DNA of 64,000 nt from Pseudoalteromonas luteoviolacea H33-S (GCF_001625695.1 NZ_AUXY01000133.1:186001-250000); one strand, 5' to 3'. Positions 44,905 to 53,730 are shown, counted from the first letter of the stretch. Translations and numbers: made by a program. Notes: generated from the sequence alone by a model not told the origin.

Positions 44905-45756
44905 GTGAAACGTCGGGTTGTTGATTTAACTTTAAAAGGTCAAAAATTCGTGCGAGTGAGAGCAACTTCCTTATATGACAGTGAGCCGTTGGCGATCATG
45001 CGAACGGGATCATTGCACTGGGCTACTATGCAGTTAAATAAGGCCCCTTATTTTACAAAGTCGCTGTTGCGTCAGCTAAGTTATTTTTTTTCACCTGAAT
45101 TTCAAACCCAAAAAAATACGATAAAAGTGATCAGTAGTGCCAAAGCGGGTGTATTCAGTTTAGGTGGAGACTTAAGCAGCTTAGCGAATGTGGTAACCAA
45201 TAGAGATGAAATCTGGCTAAAAGATTATGCTTTCACTTATATGACTTTATTACACCGCATTTTAAGTGGCGCAAAATATAACATGACCAGTATTGCTTTG
45301 GTACAAGGCCGAGCTTATGGAATAGGTATGGAGTTGGCATTATGTACTGATTGTGTTGTAGCTGAAAAAGAGTCAGTGTTTTTGTATCCGCCTGCGGTAT
45401 TTAACCATGGTTTGGAGCACTTTTTGGTTCGTAAACTTCAACATAAGTCATCACGCTGTGCATTAATGGAAGTGATGTATTCAAATCGGCGCTTTAGTGC
45501 CAAAGAGTTATACGATTTGGGTCTTGTGGATGTTTTGGTTGACGTCGGTGAAGGTGAGCAAGCTGTGAGAGATCTAGTTAGTCGTGCACAAGCTTGTGAC
45601 CTTGGCCATGCAGAATTACAAAAGTATAGATATCAAAAAAGCATGCATTCACTCAGTCAATTAAATGGTGTTGCTGATACCTGGGTAAAGCGTGCGATTA
45701 AAGGGGATGCAAATCAGCAAAAATACTTACGGCGATTAGCCCGCATGCAATATTAA
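44905..45756 (+). CDS. Crotonase-family protein, RpfF-like
   Basis: 283 residues from a GTG at 44905; a GTG at 44950 behind AAAGG is a possible alternative. The crotonase fold shows in FSLGGDLSSL, which forms the first oxyanion part, and in SIALVQGRAYGIGMELAL, where the Glu corresponds to one of the two Glu of RpfF-type diffusible-signal-factor synthases. The segment LYPPAVFNHG matches the RpfF LPEVLF segment but has Pro where the second catalytic Glu is expected. It may therefore be a related but altered enzyme. It sits alone and is followed by a strong terminator. Confidence 0.75.
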   Translation: MKRRVVDLTLKGQKFVRVRATSLYDSEPLAIMRTGSLHWATMQLNKAPYFTKSLLRQLSYFFSPEFQTQKNTIKVISSAKAGVFSLGGDLSSLANVVTNRDEIWLKDYAFTYMTLLHRILSGAKYNMTSIALVQGRAYGIGMELALCTDCVVAEKESVFLYPPAVFNHGLEHFLVRKLQHKSSRCALMEVMYSNRRFSAKELYDLGLVDVLVDVGEGEQAVRDLVSRAQACDLGHAELQKYRYQKSMHSLSQLNGVADTWVKRAIKGDANQQKYLRRLARMQY

Positions 45757-45776
45757 ATTTAACAATCATGGCGAAG

Positions 45777-45820
45777 AGGGCCGCTTTGTGCGCAAGGAAG
45801 GGATAAAGCGGCCTTTATTT
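45777..45820 (+). terminator. Terminator after the crotonase gene
   Basis: An 11-bp stem (45777-45787 with 45805-45815, one G-T pair) is followed by TATTTTA between two convergent genes. Confidence 0.8.
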
Positions 45821-45836
45821 TAAACAAAGTGACAAG

Positions 45837-46670
45837 TTACTCCATGTTTTGTTTGCGATGCTTTTTAATTGCTTTGGCAACCCGCTTTGCAGCGCGTTGC
45901 ATGGTTTTTCTATTGGGATGCAGTCCGTCACTCATAGGCTCAAACCCTTTCCAAATATCTAAAAATATGGCGTCGGGCACTTCAGTGCGTAGGCGGTTTA
46001 ACCTGAGATCAGAAAATGTCTCGTAATTTTCTTTACTGATTATCCATGGCCAGTTGAATCGACTTCGTAATGTTTCCCAATCTATGGCGTCATAGTCCGG
46101 CGCTTTTGAAAAGATTGGGGTGATCCCAGCATCTAATGCACGATTAGCAACGCTAACAAATGTATCAATGTACGAGTTCATTTGCTCAATGGTACATTCC
46201 GAAGTTTCTGCCATTGGAATACCAAACGCGTCAGGGTGATTACAATCGTTACCACGAATAATAACGATATATTCTGCTGATACTTCACCAGAAAATGAAG
46301 TAACCCTGCTTAGGGCTTTGGTAAATAGTTTTTCATATCCCTCCCAACCAGGTCCCACACACTCAGGACCAGGAAAACAAGTCAGCCTATCAAAAGTGGT
46401 TGCACCAGCTTGGCCTTCATTAATGAGGTGGCCAGATAAGCGAGGTTCTCTGATCAAGGCATTACCAAGTGATAAGTATTTCCCTGAATTGATTGCTATG
46501 CCGTTCAGTGGCGCCTCAAGGTTATCGAAATAAGGCATTTTTGCATTCGCAAATGAGGCTCCAATTAAAAGTAGCGGTGCTTCATCTGATTTTGTTGCAG
46601 CGCTTGCATGTGCACAGAGTGATAACCCAAGGCCACATATCAAGGCTTTTAAGGTATTTACAGTAAACAT
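45837..46670 (-). CDS. Secreted SGNH/GDSL-type hydrolase
   Basis: 277 residues from the ATG at 46670 behind AAAGGAA; a frame 23 codons longer has no ribosome site. A signal peptide ends near HASA. The nucleophile Ser lies in LLLIGASFANA (block I), the Asn motif in IIRGNDCNH (block III), and the catalytic Asp/His in SDGLHPN (block V), so the protein is a plausible esterase or lipase. The long insertion between blocks I and III with CFPGPECVGPGWEGY is unusual. It is exported and could act on external lipids, for instance those of a eukaryotic host, but this is speculation. Confidence 0.8.
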   Translation of the reverse strand: MFTVNTLKALICGLGLSLCAHASAATKSDEAPLLLIGASFANAKMPYFDNLEAPLNGIAINSGKYLSLGNALIREPRLSGHLINEGQAGATTFDRLTCFPGPECVGPGWEGYEKLFTKALSRVTSFSGEVSAEYIVIIRGNDCNHPDAFGIPMAETSECTIEQMNSYIDTFVSVANRALDAGITPIFSKAPDYDAIDWETLRSRFNWPWIISKENYETFSDLRLNRLRTEVPDAIFLDIWKGFEPMSDGLHPNRKTMQRAAKRVAKAIKKHRKQNME

Positions 46671-46930
46671 ACTATTCCTTTTGTTTGAAAAATGTTCACT
46701 TTTAAACTTAGGGCATGTTGCTAACACAGTAATTAGCACTTTGGTCGGTCATCGTCATGTTTGACATAAATACACGGTAATTAAATTTCACATAGTTTGT
46801 TTATCTACGTTTTTTATTAGGCCACAGCCACATGCTCAGCACTTGAGTATTCGGTACGACGGCTGTCATCGTGGGCGTGTATTAAGTTATTCGGTACGCC
46901 AAAGTAGATTATAAATTGTTGAGTAATATC
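46671..46930. promoter_or_regulatory. Divergent promoter region with an 11-base direct repeat
   Basis: The sequence TATTCGGTACG occurs twice, at 46848-46858 and 46888-46898, 40 bases apart in direct orientation upstream of the next gene. Such spacing could place a dimeric regulator on one face of the helix. The SGNH gene promoter must lie on the other side. Confidence 0.45.
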
Positions 46931-47341
46931 ATGATCAAAATTCTTAACCATAGTACGGTTTTTAATTTGTTACTGGATAAAGGTGTTCTTGTTGTGCCAA
47001 CAACCGGACCTTTGGAAGTGGCTTCAAAAGGGTTAATTTGCCAAGGAGAGATAGCAGTTCAAGATGACATAGAGCAGTTTTTGGCTAAAAAAGTAAACAT
47101 GTCGCCATATATCAATGGAGCATATGCGGCGGGTGGGACAGTCACTTTTAGTGCTATCAACGATATAGTGCTATCGGAAGTCACATTTAAAGGCGGGGCG
47201 CCAATTGTACTTAAAGGGGATATTGTTTGCGCACTGAGCGTGATCCCAGCACTTAACCCGCAAGGGGTGCCAGATCCTGGGCCTCCAACTGAGCTAACCG
47301 TGAAATATGAGCCAACCCAGCCGATTGTTGTCTCGAAATAA
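46931..47341 (+). CDS. Small beta-rich protein upstream of the sheath gene
   Basis: About 136 residues from the ATG at 46931; the frame opens at a TTG five codons earlier. It has no signal peptide. It consists of alternating hydrophobic strands (GVLVVPTTGPLEVAS, PIVLKGDIVCALSVIPAL) and ends in a Pro-rich tail. This pattern could suit a PAAR- or cap-like particle component, and the expected Afp10-like tip gene is missing between Afp9 and Afp11. There is no conserved motif to decide. I would call it unknown. Confidence 0.6.
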   Translation: MIKILNHSTVFNLLLDKGVLVVPTTGPLEVASKGLICQGEIAVQDDIEQFLAKKVNMSPYINGAYAAGGTVTFSAINDIVLSEVTFKGGAPIVLKGDIVCALSVIPALNPQGVPDPGPPTELTVKYEPTQPIVVSK

Positions 47342-47901
47342 AAGGTATTAAAGCGTATTTAATCTTGTGGCTCACAGCCATGTAAGACAGTTACATCTGA
47401 TCCTGTTAAGTTAAATACGCCGCTCGACCAGCAACTTTAAGTAGGTCTTTAATATTCCTCTCCAAAAGAGGTTTTTCTATTTTGGTTATCTCAAAAGCCT
47501 ATCTAATTACGTTGTATTTGATTTCTTTTCATTTCTATTTCTTCCGTTGCCGCACGAGCACTTTATTTTAGAGAACACTACTTTATATCTAACTACACCC
47601 TAATTTCCAATAGGTTTAAGTGCTTTATAACAATAACTTACAAAAATTTCATTTTAATTTTCACACCCTTCAGACCATGGCGTCATAGCAGTACAAATTA
47701 ACAAATAAACACACATCAGCTGGGACTGATGTGGCGGAGCCGTGCAAAGGCTCTTCATTTTCGAGGCACAAAGAATAGGGTGGGTTTGTTCCCATTGATT
47801 TGCCACCTGACCTGCAATGACCGAGCAGCTTTGTGCCTCTTTTCACCAAATTCTTGCCTAAACGGCTCTTTAGAATGTAATTATCAACGTAAGGAAAAAC
47901 T
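47342..47901 (+). promoter_or_regulatory. Long leader of the sheath operon
   Basis: 560 bases without a credible gene. They contain a weak terminator-like hairpin (47457-47461 with 47467-47471, then five T), the ops-like site at 47728 and a downstream 5-bp hairpin. The AAGGAA ribosome site for the sheath starts at 47890. A long untranslated leader with an ops-like site is typical of RfaH-controlled operons. Confidence 0.6.
47728..47753 (+). promoter_or_regulatory. ops-like element in front of the sheath gene
   Basis: The 13-mer GATGTGGCGGAGC (47728-47740) is identical to that before the RfaH-like gene. Here it is preceded by CAGCTGGGACT, recalling the CAG...GCTGGG part of JUMPstart sequences, and followed by CGTG. 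GAGCC (47737-47741) can pair with GGCTC (47749-47753). It lies 160 bases before the sheath start. Confidence 0.62.
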
Positions 47902-49647
47902 ATGCCTCAATATAAAACCCCAGACGTCTACGTCCAAGAGAAGTCAACTCTGCCTCCATCAGTTGCAGAAGTGGCGACTGCTATCCCTGCCTTCATCGGT
48001 TATACAACAAAATTAGATGATGCCGGAAATGTTGCTTATCTAAATTCACCAGCACGTATCACCAGCATGGTTGAGTTTGAAGCAGTATTTGGTAGTGCCT
48101 ACCAAGAAAGCTTTAAAGTTGCACCTAAGTCGACTGGCGGCTTCAATGTTACTTCAGATGGTTCAATGCTTGCTGACGCATTTTTCTTTTTACACCAAGC
48201 AGTGAGCCACTTCTTCGCCAATGGCGGCGGTGCGTGTTATGTCGTTAGTATCGGTGCGCCAGACGCAGGACTTCTTTCAGCAGATCCAGTAACTGGTGAA
48301 ATAAACTTACTAGCTGAGCAAGCAGCAAAGTTCACAGCGGCTATCACATTACTAAATAAAGTAGATGAAGTAACGCTTATCTCTTGTCCAGAAGCGATTG
48401 GCCTGAGCACTGTTAAGCATTATGAAGTGCAAAATAAGGCGCTTGTTCATGCAGAAAAGAGAATGGATCGCTTTGCACTTGTTGACGTTCAAATGCAAGC
48501 GGATGCAGACAGCATTGACCCAATTGCAGATGACTCAAAAGCATTGAGAGCGGGCGCTACATTGGGCCTTAAATATGGTGCAGCTTACTATCCATATTTA
48601 ACAACAACGATGGCACGTGCATATGACGCGAAGAAAGTGGTTGTTAAAACACCACTCACAGCGCAAGCTTGGTGGCCAAAAGCGGCTTCACATGAACTGG
48701 TTTGTGTGGGTGACGACGGTACTTGGGCTGCAATTGGCCAAGATTACCTTTATAACCCAGAAGGGGCGAACGATCCAACGGATGCTGAATATGACCCATC
48801 AGGTAATCGTTATTTAGTGCCTGAAACTGTATTTGCAACAGATGGTGAAAAGTATTATCGCCTTACTGATGGTGAGCAAGTTGACCTATCGGACGGTGAA
48901 GTAACAGCGACACCAGGCGGCTCAGCAATTACAATCTCAGATGATTTCGAATTAACTGACATCATGCTTCCTCAGCTACAACTTGCTGCAATTGGCGACC
49001 CAGCTTACCCATTCTCATCAGCAGATGTGTATAACCAAGTAAAAGCAGAACTTGGTAAAAACTACCTTGATTTACCACCTTCACCAGCAATCGCGGGTGT
49101 GATGGCTAAAACAGATAAAGACCGTGGTGTTTGGAAAGCGCCTGCGAATGCTGCACTTGCACAAGTATTAATGCCTAAACTGGCAATTGATAATGCAGAT
49201 CAAGAAAACCTCAACGTAGATGCGACTTCTGGTAAGTCTATCAATGCTATCCGTACATTCGTAGGCAAAGGGACGCTTGTTTGGGGTGCACGTACGCTTG
49301 CTGGTAACGACAACGAGTGGCGCTATGTGTCTGTACGTCGCCTATTCAACATGGTTGAAGAGTCAGTACAAAAAGCAACGCACTTCGCAGTATTTGAGCC
49401 AAATACACCATTCACATGGCTAAAACTTAAAACCATGATTGAAAGTTATCTTGAAGGGCTTTGGCGCTCAGGTGCTTTCTTTGGTGAAACACCAGAGCAA
49501 GCATTTTTCGTTAACGTTGGCCTTGGTCAAACAATGACTGAAGATGACATCAACAATGGCTTAATGAACATTGAAATTGGCCTAGCGGCAGTACGTCCAG
49601 CTGAATTCATCGTTCTAACATTCTCTCATAAGAGCCTAGAAGGCTAA
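47902..49647 (+). CDS. macS: Contractile sheath protein (MacS-like, Afp2-4 type)
   Basis: The 581-residue sheath subunit stacks around the tube and contracts to drive it out. The N-terminal YKTPDVYVQEKS start, the PAFIGYTTK segment, the GGGACYVVSIG segment and the C-terminal end (WRYVSVRRLFNMVEESV, then MNIEIGLAAVRPAEFIVLTF) are hallmarks of phage-tail sheath proteins of this class. The only sheath gene in the visible locus is this one, whereas Afp has three, which matches the MAC layout. AAGGAAAAACT before the ATG gives a good ribosome site, and a hairpin follows the gene. Confidence 0.93.
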   Translation: MPQYKTPDVYVQEKSTLPPSVAEVATAIPAFIGYTTKLDDAGNVAYLNSPARITSMVEFEAVFGSAYQESFKVAPKSTGGFNVTSDGSMLADAFFFLHQAVSHFFANGGGACYVVSIGAPDAGLLSADPVTGEINLLAEQAAKFTAAITLLNKVDEVTLISCPEAIGLSTVKHYEVQNKALVHAEKRMDRFALVDVQMQADADSIDPIADDSKALRAGATLGLKYGAAYYPYLTTTMARAYDAKKVVVKTPLTAQAWWPKAASHELVCVGDDGTWAAIGQDYLYNPEGANDPTDAEYDPSGNRYLVPETVFATDGEKYYRLTDGEQVDLSDGEVTATPGGSAITISDDFELTDIMLPQLQLAAIGDPAYPFSSADVYNQVKAELGKNYLDLPPSPAIAGVMAKTDKDRGVWKAPANAALAQVLMPKLAIDNADQENLNVDATSGKSINAIRTFVGKGTLVWGARTLAGNDNEWRYVSVRRLFNMVEESVQKATHFAVFEPNTPFTWLKLKTMIESYLEGLWRSGAFFGETPEQAFFVNVGLGQTMTEDDINNGLMNIEIGLAAVRPAEFIVLTFSHKSLEG

Positions 49648-49686
49648 TTAGTAACGCCTAAATGGCAATTAGCTAATCAAACATTG

Positions 49687-49717
49687 CTATTTGGCGCTGA
49701 GCCTTGGCGTCAAATAG
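49687..49717 (+). other. Stem-loop between sheath and first tube gene
   Basis: An 11-bp stem with one G-T pair (49687-49697 with 49707-49717) and a 9-base loop, no T run. It may protect the sheath end of the transcript or tune the sheath-to-tube ratio. Confidence 0.5.
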
Positions 49718-49772
49718 ATATTAATTATTACTTACAGCATGACTGTAAATACCGAATTTTTGGAGTTATTAC

Positions 49773-50219
49773 ATGGCTACTACTAAAGCAGATATCGCAG
49801 CAGAATATCCAATTCCCGTCTATCGATTTGTTGTCAGCTTCGGCGAAGAGAGCATTCCATTTTCAGAAGTATCTGGTCTAGACATCGGCGTTGAAACAAT
49901 TACTTATAAAGATGGTTATGGCAAAAAACACATGCCTGGGCAACCAACAGACGTCAACATTACATTGAAGCGTGGTCTGGTTAAACAGAAGAGTCAATTC
50001 TACGATTGGATCTCGTCTATCAGCTTGAACTTAGTTGATAAAAAAGACATCACGATTTCATTGACGAATGAAGACAGATCTCAGCCACTTGTGACGTGGA
50101 AAGTGATCAATGCATTTCCTAAGAAGCTTACAGCACCTAGCATCAACGGTGGCTCTAACGAAGCCAGTGTTGAATCATTAGAGATGATGGCAGACGACAT
50201 TAAGATTGAGTTCCATTAA
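49773..50219 (+). CDS. macT1: Inner tube protein 1 (MacT-like)
   Basis: 148 residues of the phage-tail tube (gp19) family. Visible are the RFVVSFGEESIPFSEVSGLD start, cited here as RFVVSFGEE and FSEVSGLD, the NITLKRGLVKQ motif and ESLEMMADDIKIEF at the end. It stacks as hexameric rings inside the sheath and forms the channel for cargo. GGAGTTATTAC lies before the ATG. Numbering of tube genes in the literature is only approximate for this copy. Confidence 0.88.
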   Translation: MATTKADIAAEYPIPVYRFVVSFGEESIPFSEVSGLDIGVETITYKDGYGKKHMPGQPTDVNITLKRGLVKQKSQFYDWISSISLNLVDKKDITISLTNEDRSQPLVTWKVINAFPKKLTAPSINGGSNEASVESLEMMADDIKIEFH

Positions 50220-50236
50220 TTTTTAAATCTCTTTTA

Positions 50237-50252
50237 GGGCACGCAAGTGCCC
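50237..50252 (+). other. Small hairpin between tube genes
   Basis: GGGCAC / GTGCCC with a 4-base loop just before the ribosome site of the second tube gene. It could slow translation of that gene relative to the first. Confidence 0.4.
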
Positions 50253-50267
50253 GCTTAGGTGGCTAAT

Positions 50268-50729
50268 ATGTTTCAAGACCCTAGAACCCCGATGGTCGGG
50301 TATCGATTTTTAGTTGGTATTGTGGCCGCAGGTATTCCTAACCCCATTGATATTTTGTTCAAAGAAGTCAGCGGCCTGAAAATGAACCGCAGTATCGACT
50401 ATACCAATAACCGTGTCAGTATCGCTAACCAAAAACAAGCGAAAACACTCACTTTAAAACGTGGCGTCTTTCAAGGTGGCAGTCCTTTGATGTTGCAAAA
50501 TCTCGTATTTGGCGATGCTTGGAATACCTACTTGGTTAAAAATCAAATTTTGATCACCACCTTAGATGATAACTATTTACCATCGCAAGCTTGGCTTGTT
50601 CAAGATGCATTTTTAGAAAGCTGGGAGTGGGAGGGGATTGATGCGAGCAGAAATGATGTACTTATTGAGTCTCTTAGCTTTAGTTATCGCGATTTGGTGG
50701 CAGTGCCTATTCCTGGTGTGCCAGTGTAA
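50268..50729 (+). CDS. macT2: Inner tube protein 2 (MacT-like)
   Basis: A second gp19-family tube subunit, about 153 residues from the ATG at 50268, which follows AGGTGG; a GTG at 50259 would add three residues. FKEVSGLKMNRSIDY, KTLTLKRGVFQGGSPL and VLIESLSFSYRDL are the family segments. It diverges from tube protein 1, so it probably forms the first ring that joins the tube to the baseplate, as Afp5 does. The next small gene is 12 bases away. Confidence 0.88.
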   Translation: MFQDPRTPMVGYRFLVGIVAAGIPNPIDILFKEVSGLKMNRSIDYTNNRVSIANQKQAKTLTLKRGVFQGGSPLMLQNLVFGDAWNTYLVKNQILITTLDDNYLPSQAWLVQDAFLESWEWEGIDASRNDVLIESLSFSYRDLVAVPIPGVPV

Positions 50730-50741
50730 GGAGCTAGATAG

Positions 50742-50987
50742 ATGGAAGTTAAGTGTAACAATGTGCGCGTTAAAGCGCGGATCAGTGCTGAGCAACCCTC
50801 CAAGACTTCAGCGGCAAATTCGAGCGATATGCCCAGCGAGGAAACGCAGCAGGCTCTTGGGTCCGAATATCATAGCAATGCAGTAAGCTGGTCCGAATTA
50901 CAAGACTTATTACACCAGTTAGAGTCAGATTTAAAACGACACATCGAATTTAGATTTGCACGCCAAGGTAAGGAAAAAAGGCCCTAA
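50742..50987 (+). CDS. Afp6-like small protein (DUF5908 type)
   Basis: 81 hydrophilic residues after an AAGGAG site. The N-terminal beta-hairpin-like MEVKCNNVRVKARIS and a helical end (ELQDLLHQLESDLKRHIEF) fit the short proteins always found between the tube and LysM genes in these systems. Its size is somewhat larger than in Afp. Its role is unknown. Confidence 0.7.
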   Translation: MEVKCNNVRVKARISAEQPSKTSAANSSDMPSEETQQALGSEYHSNAVSWSELQDLLHQLESDLKRHIEFRFARQGKEKRP

Positions 50988-50989
50988 TT

Positions 50990-51727
50990 ATGAATAAAGC
51001 AGACGGCATTAACGCAAGTGGCTTACCACTTTGTAAAGTGACTTTTTATAAAAAAATTGAGCGCGGCGATGGCAATAAGTTGGGGGAGTTGACGCTGCCG
51101 TACGATCCTAAATCACTCAATGTCACTCATCAAAATTGTTTAAAAGACTCTAAAGCCATTGGCTCTGAAAGCGGCTCTGCACGTTATCAAAAGTCCCCCC
51201 CATCCAGTTTAGCGATCACGTTTTTATTAGATGACACGATTATTGAAACACCCGCTCAATATGCAATGACGCTTAGCGGTGAAACCACCACTGAAGACAG
51301 CATTCAAGATATGCTTAAATACGGCCTCGCTGTGCAAGGGGAGACACACTTACCTGGGTTTGTCACAATTATGCCTTTGAACATGGTACTTAACCATGGT
51401 GCCGATGGCGGTTTTCACGGCATGTTCAGTGATATTAATGTGATAACTGAATTGGTTAATTCCAAAGGTAATCGAGTCAAAGCTCAGGTCGTTTGTAATA
51501 TCTCTGAGTGCCTATCTAGCAAAGAAATTAAGCTCAGAACAGGGAAAAGCTCGCCTGACTTAACGCACGAATTACAGTTTATGGATGGAGATAGCTTAGT
51601 GTCAAAGGTGGAGTCCATATACGGTAAAGCTAACTATGTTCACCAAGTTGCAAGCGTAAACAGACTGCCTTCGATCCGCAGTGCCAAGGTGGGTGACTAC
51701 ATTACTTACCCACCATTGGAGCGATGA
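50990..51727 (+). CDS. LysM tube-initiator protein (Afp7-like)
   Basis: 245 residues. The N-terminal domain contains LTLPYDPKSLNVTHQN and is of the gp53/Afp7 type that connects tube and baseplate. The C-terminal ~50 residues are a LysM motif (GDSLVSKVESIYG, then SIRSAKVGDYITYPP). In phages LysM contacts the hub. Its stop is one base from the next start, so translation is coupled with the VgrG-like gene. Confidence 0.87.
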   Translation: MNKADGINASGLPLCKVTFYKKIERGDGNKLGELTLPYDPKSLNVTHQNCLKDSKAIGSESGSARYQKSPPSSLAITFLLDDTIIETPAQYAMTLSGETTTEDSIQDMLKYGLAVQGETHLPGFVTIMPLNMVLNHGADGGFHGMFSDINVITELVNSKGNRVKAQVVCNISECLSSKEIKLRTGKSSPDLTHELQFMDGDSLVSKVESIYGKANYVHQVASVNRLPSIRSAKVGDYITYPPLER

Positions 51728-51728
51728 C

Positions 51729-53315
51729 ATGGACATTCGTTACACGATATTAGTGGATGGTAGTGAAAAGAAACTGGAAGTTGGCGTTCGTGAAGTTATC
51801 ACACACCGTGGGCTTAACCAGATCTCAGAACTATCTATCCTATTTGAAGACGGCGATATGGCTGATGAAAGCTTTAAGCTTGATTTAAATAAAGACTTTC
51901 AGCCTGGGAAGTCCATTGAAGTCAAAGCCGGTTTTGGTGAAGACGCGCAAATCACGTTATTTGTTGGCGTGATAACGGGCGGTAAAGTGGGTTATTGCAG
52001 TGAACCCTACCTTCAAGTGCTCGCTAAAGGTGAAGCCAACAAGTTATGCCAGTCTAAAATCAGTAAGCTTTACAAACCTGACTCCACTGACACAGATATT
52101 ATCAACGATCTACTCAAACCTTGTGGCGGTAAAAAAACGGTCGCGGACAGTAAAATAAAACATTATCAGTATCTTATGGTTGAGAAAAAACCATGGGAAG
52201 TGATCATGAACCGCATATTGACAAATGGATTCGCCCTTTATGAAGAAGAGGGGATCAACATTGTTGATTTGACAACGCATACGCCTTCGGCAACGGAATT
52301 TAATGTTGCGATGGATGGCTGTACAGGGTTTGAGCTTTGTATGGACAATAGCTCCTATGCGCAAAAAGTTGATCACAGTGCTTGGGATATCAAAACTCAA
52401 GCTATGCTACTTGAAAATTATGATTCAGGTGAGAAAAAAGAAGGCGCGACCGCAGATGTAGTCATCAAATCACAAGCACCGATAGATAAAGTTGAGTTGG
52501 CAGCCAAGGCCAAAGCCGAGCAAGTATATCGTTTACTAGATACCAGCCAAGGCCGTATTCAAGTTGATATGTCTGAAGCGACCGTATTACATAAATTAAA
52601 GCTACTTGATGCAATCAAAGTATCGGGAGCTGGGGAAAACAACAAAGCGGACTACATGGTGACAGAAATTCACCATCATTTAAGTAACCAAGGCTGGTTC
52701 TGTGAATTTACACTGGGCTTATCTTTAACTAAAAGTGGCTGGTCTAAATGGGGTGAGCTTTCGGCTACTCCCATGTTGGTTGCCACTGTTGCGCCGTTTA
52801 AAGACGATAAAGAAAAATTGCATCGCATACCTATCACCTTAAATACATTAACCACGGAGCCAATTTGGGCAAGGTTGTTGACCACCTATGCAGGTAAGGA
52901 AGAAGGATTATTTTTACCTCCAAACCCAGACACAGAAGTGCTGGTGGACTTTATCGGTGGGGATGCCAGACACCCTGTGATTGTTGGTGCCTGTCATAAT
53001 CCTGTGGCCATTCCTCCTTTGGGCGGCTACAAGAAAGAATATGATGTTCGAGGACTGCTATTTAAGGAGCAAGCAACAGCACTGAAATTCACCTTTAAAA
53101 AACCGCATATCATTATGGAAGGCAGCAAGGATCACTCAATCTCTTTAGGAGAAAGCTCTGGTTATGCGTTATCTCAAAAAGATAAAGCCGGTATGACCGC
53201 TAAAACAGATGTTGTGATTAAAACACCAGACGATAGCCAGATAAAAATGGATAGCAAAATTACCATTGAAAGCGCAAAAGTCGAGGTGGCCACAGATAAG
53301 ATGGAAATAGGATAA
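51729..53315 (+). CDS. VgrG-like spike/hub protein (Afp8-like)
   Basis: 528 residues from the ATG at 51729; the longer frame overlaps Afp7. The N-terminal part corresponds to the gp27 hub (RYTILVDGSEKKLEVGV; the first strand of VgrG proteins), the central part to the gp5 OB fold (WARLLTTYAGKEEGLFLPP, then DFIGGDARHPVIVGA), and the C-terminal part to the beginning of the beta-helix spike (DSQIKMDSKITIESAKVEV). It forms the trimeric needle at the tube tip. The catalytic lysozyme domain of T4 gp5 is absent, as in other eCIS. Confidence 0.9.
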   Translation: MDIRYTILVDGSEKKLEVGVREVITHRGLNQISELSILFEDGDMADESFKLDLNKDFQPGKSIEVKAGFGEDAQITLFVGVITGGKVGYCSEPYLQVLAKGEANKLCQSKISKLYKPDSTDTDIINDLLKPCGGKKTVADSKIKHYQYLMVEKKPWEVIMNRILTNGFALYEEEGINIVDLTTHTPSATEFNVAMDGCTGFELCMDNSSYAQKVDHSAWDIKTQAMLLENYDSGEKKEGATADVVIKSQAPIDKVELAAKAKAEQVYRLLDTSQGRIQVDMSEATVLHKLKLLDAIKVSGAGENNKADYMVTEIHHHLSNQGWFCEFTLGLSLTKSGWSKWGELSATPMLVATVAPFKDDKEKLHRIPITLNTLTTEPIWARLLTTYAGKEEGLFLPPNPDTEVLVDFIGGDARHPVIVGACHNPVAIPPLGGYKKEYDVRGLLFKEQATALKFTFKKPHIIMEGSKDHSISLGESSGYALSQKDKAGMTAKTDVVIKTPDDSQIKMDSKITIESAKVEVATDKMEIG

Positions 53316-53328
53316 CGAGGAGGCAAAT

Positions 53329-53730
53329 ATGGACAATTCATTTCTAGGTCGTGGGTGGAGTTTTCCACCTAAATTCTCTAGCCCAGATGCAGGTCCTGAT
53401 ATGGACGAGGATGAAACACTGGTGAAGCAAGCCATTTCGGTGGCATTAAATACACTCAAAGGCGAACGTCCATATTGGAGTGAGCTAGGTTCGGGCTTAT
53501 CAAATTTTGTATTTGAAGATGTCAGTGAGTCGGCGCTTGTCACGCTCAAGCAAGAGATTTCTGCGGTATTGCTAAATTACGAACCCAGGATCATCTTAGA
53601 AGATATCTCGTTCGATATGTCAGATGCATATGAAGGTGCGCTACTGATTGAACTCACTTACCTGATCCGTAAAACGAACAGTCGCAGCAATATGGTGTTT
53701 CCTTTTTATCTCGCTGAGCAATCTGTATAA
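53329..53730 (+). CDS. gp25-like baseplate wedge protein (Afp9-like)
   Basis: 133 residues with GAGGAGG before the ATG. The gp25 core is visible: IPFTP-type start replaced by WSFPPKFSSP, then VALNTLKGERPYWSELGSG and a final ILEDISFDMSD segment. gp25 nucleates sheath assembly on the baseplate. Directly after Afp8, as in all known Afp-like loci. The usual Afp10 PAAR gene does not follow. Confidence 0.88.
   Translation: MDNSFLGRGWSFPPKFSSPDAGPDMDEDETLVKQAISVALNTLKGERPYWSELGSGLSNFVFEDVSESALVTLKQEISAVLLNYEPRIILEDISFDMSDAYEGALLIELTYLIRKTNSRSNMVFPFYLAEQSV

Noticed and set aside
47729..48016. Plus-strand 95-residue frame overlapping the ops-like site and the sheath start
   Set aside because: It overlaps the conserved sheath N-terminus in another frame and has no ribosome site.
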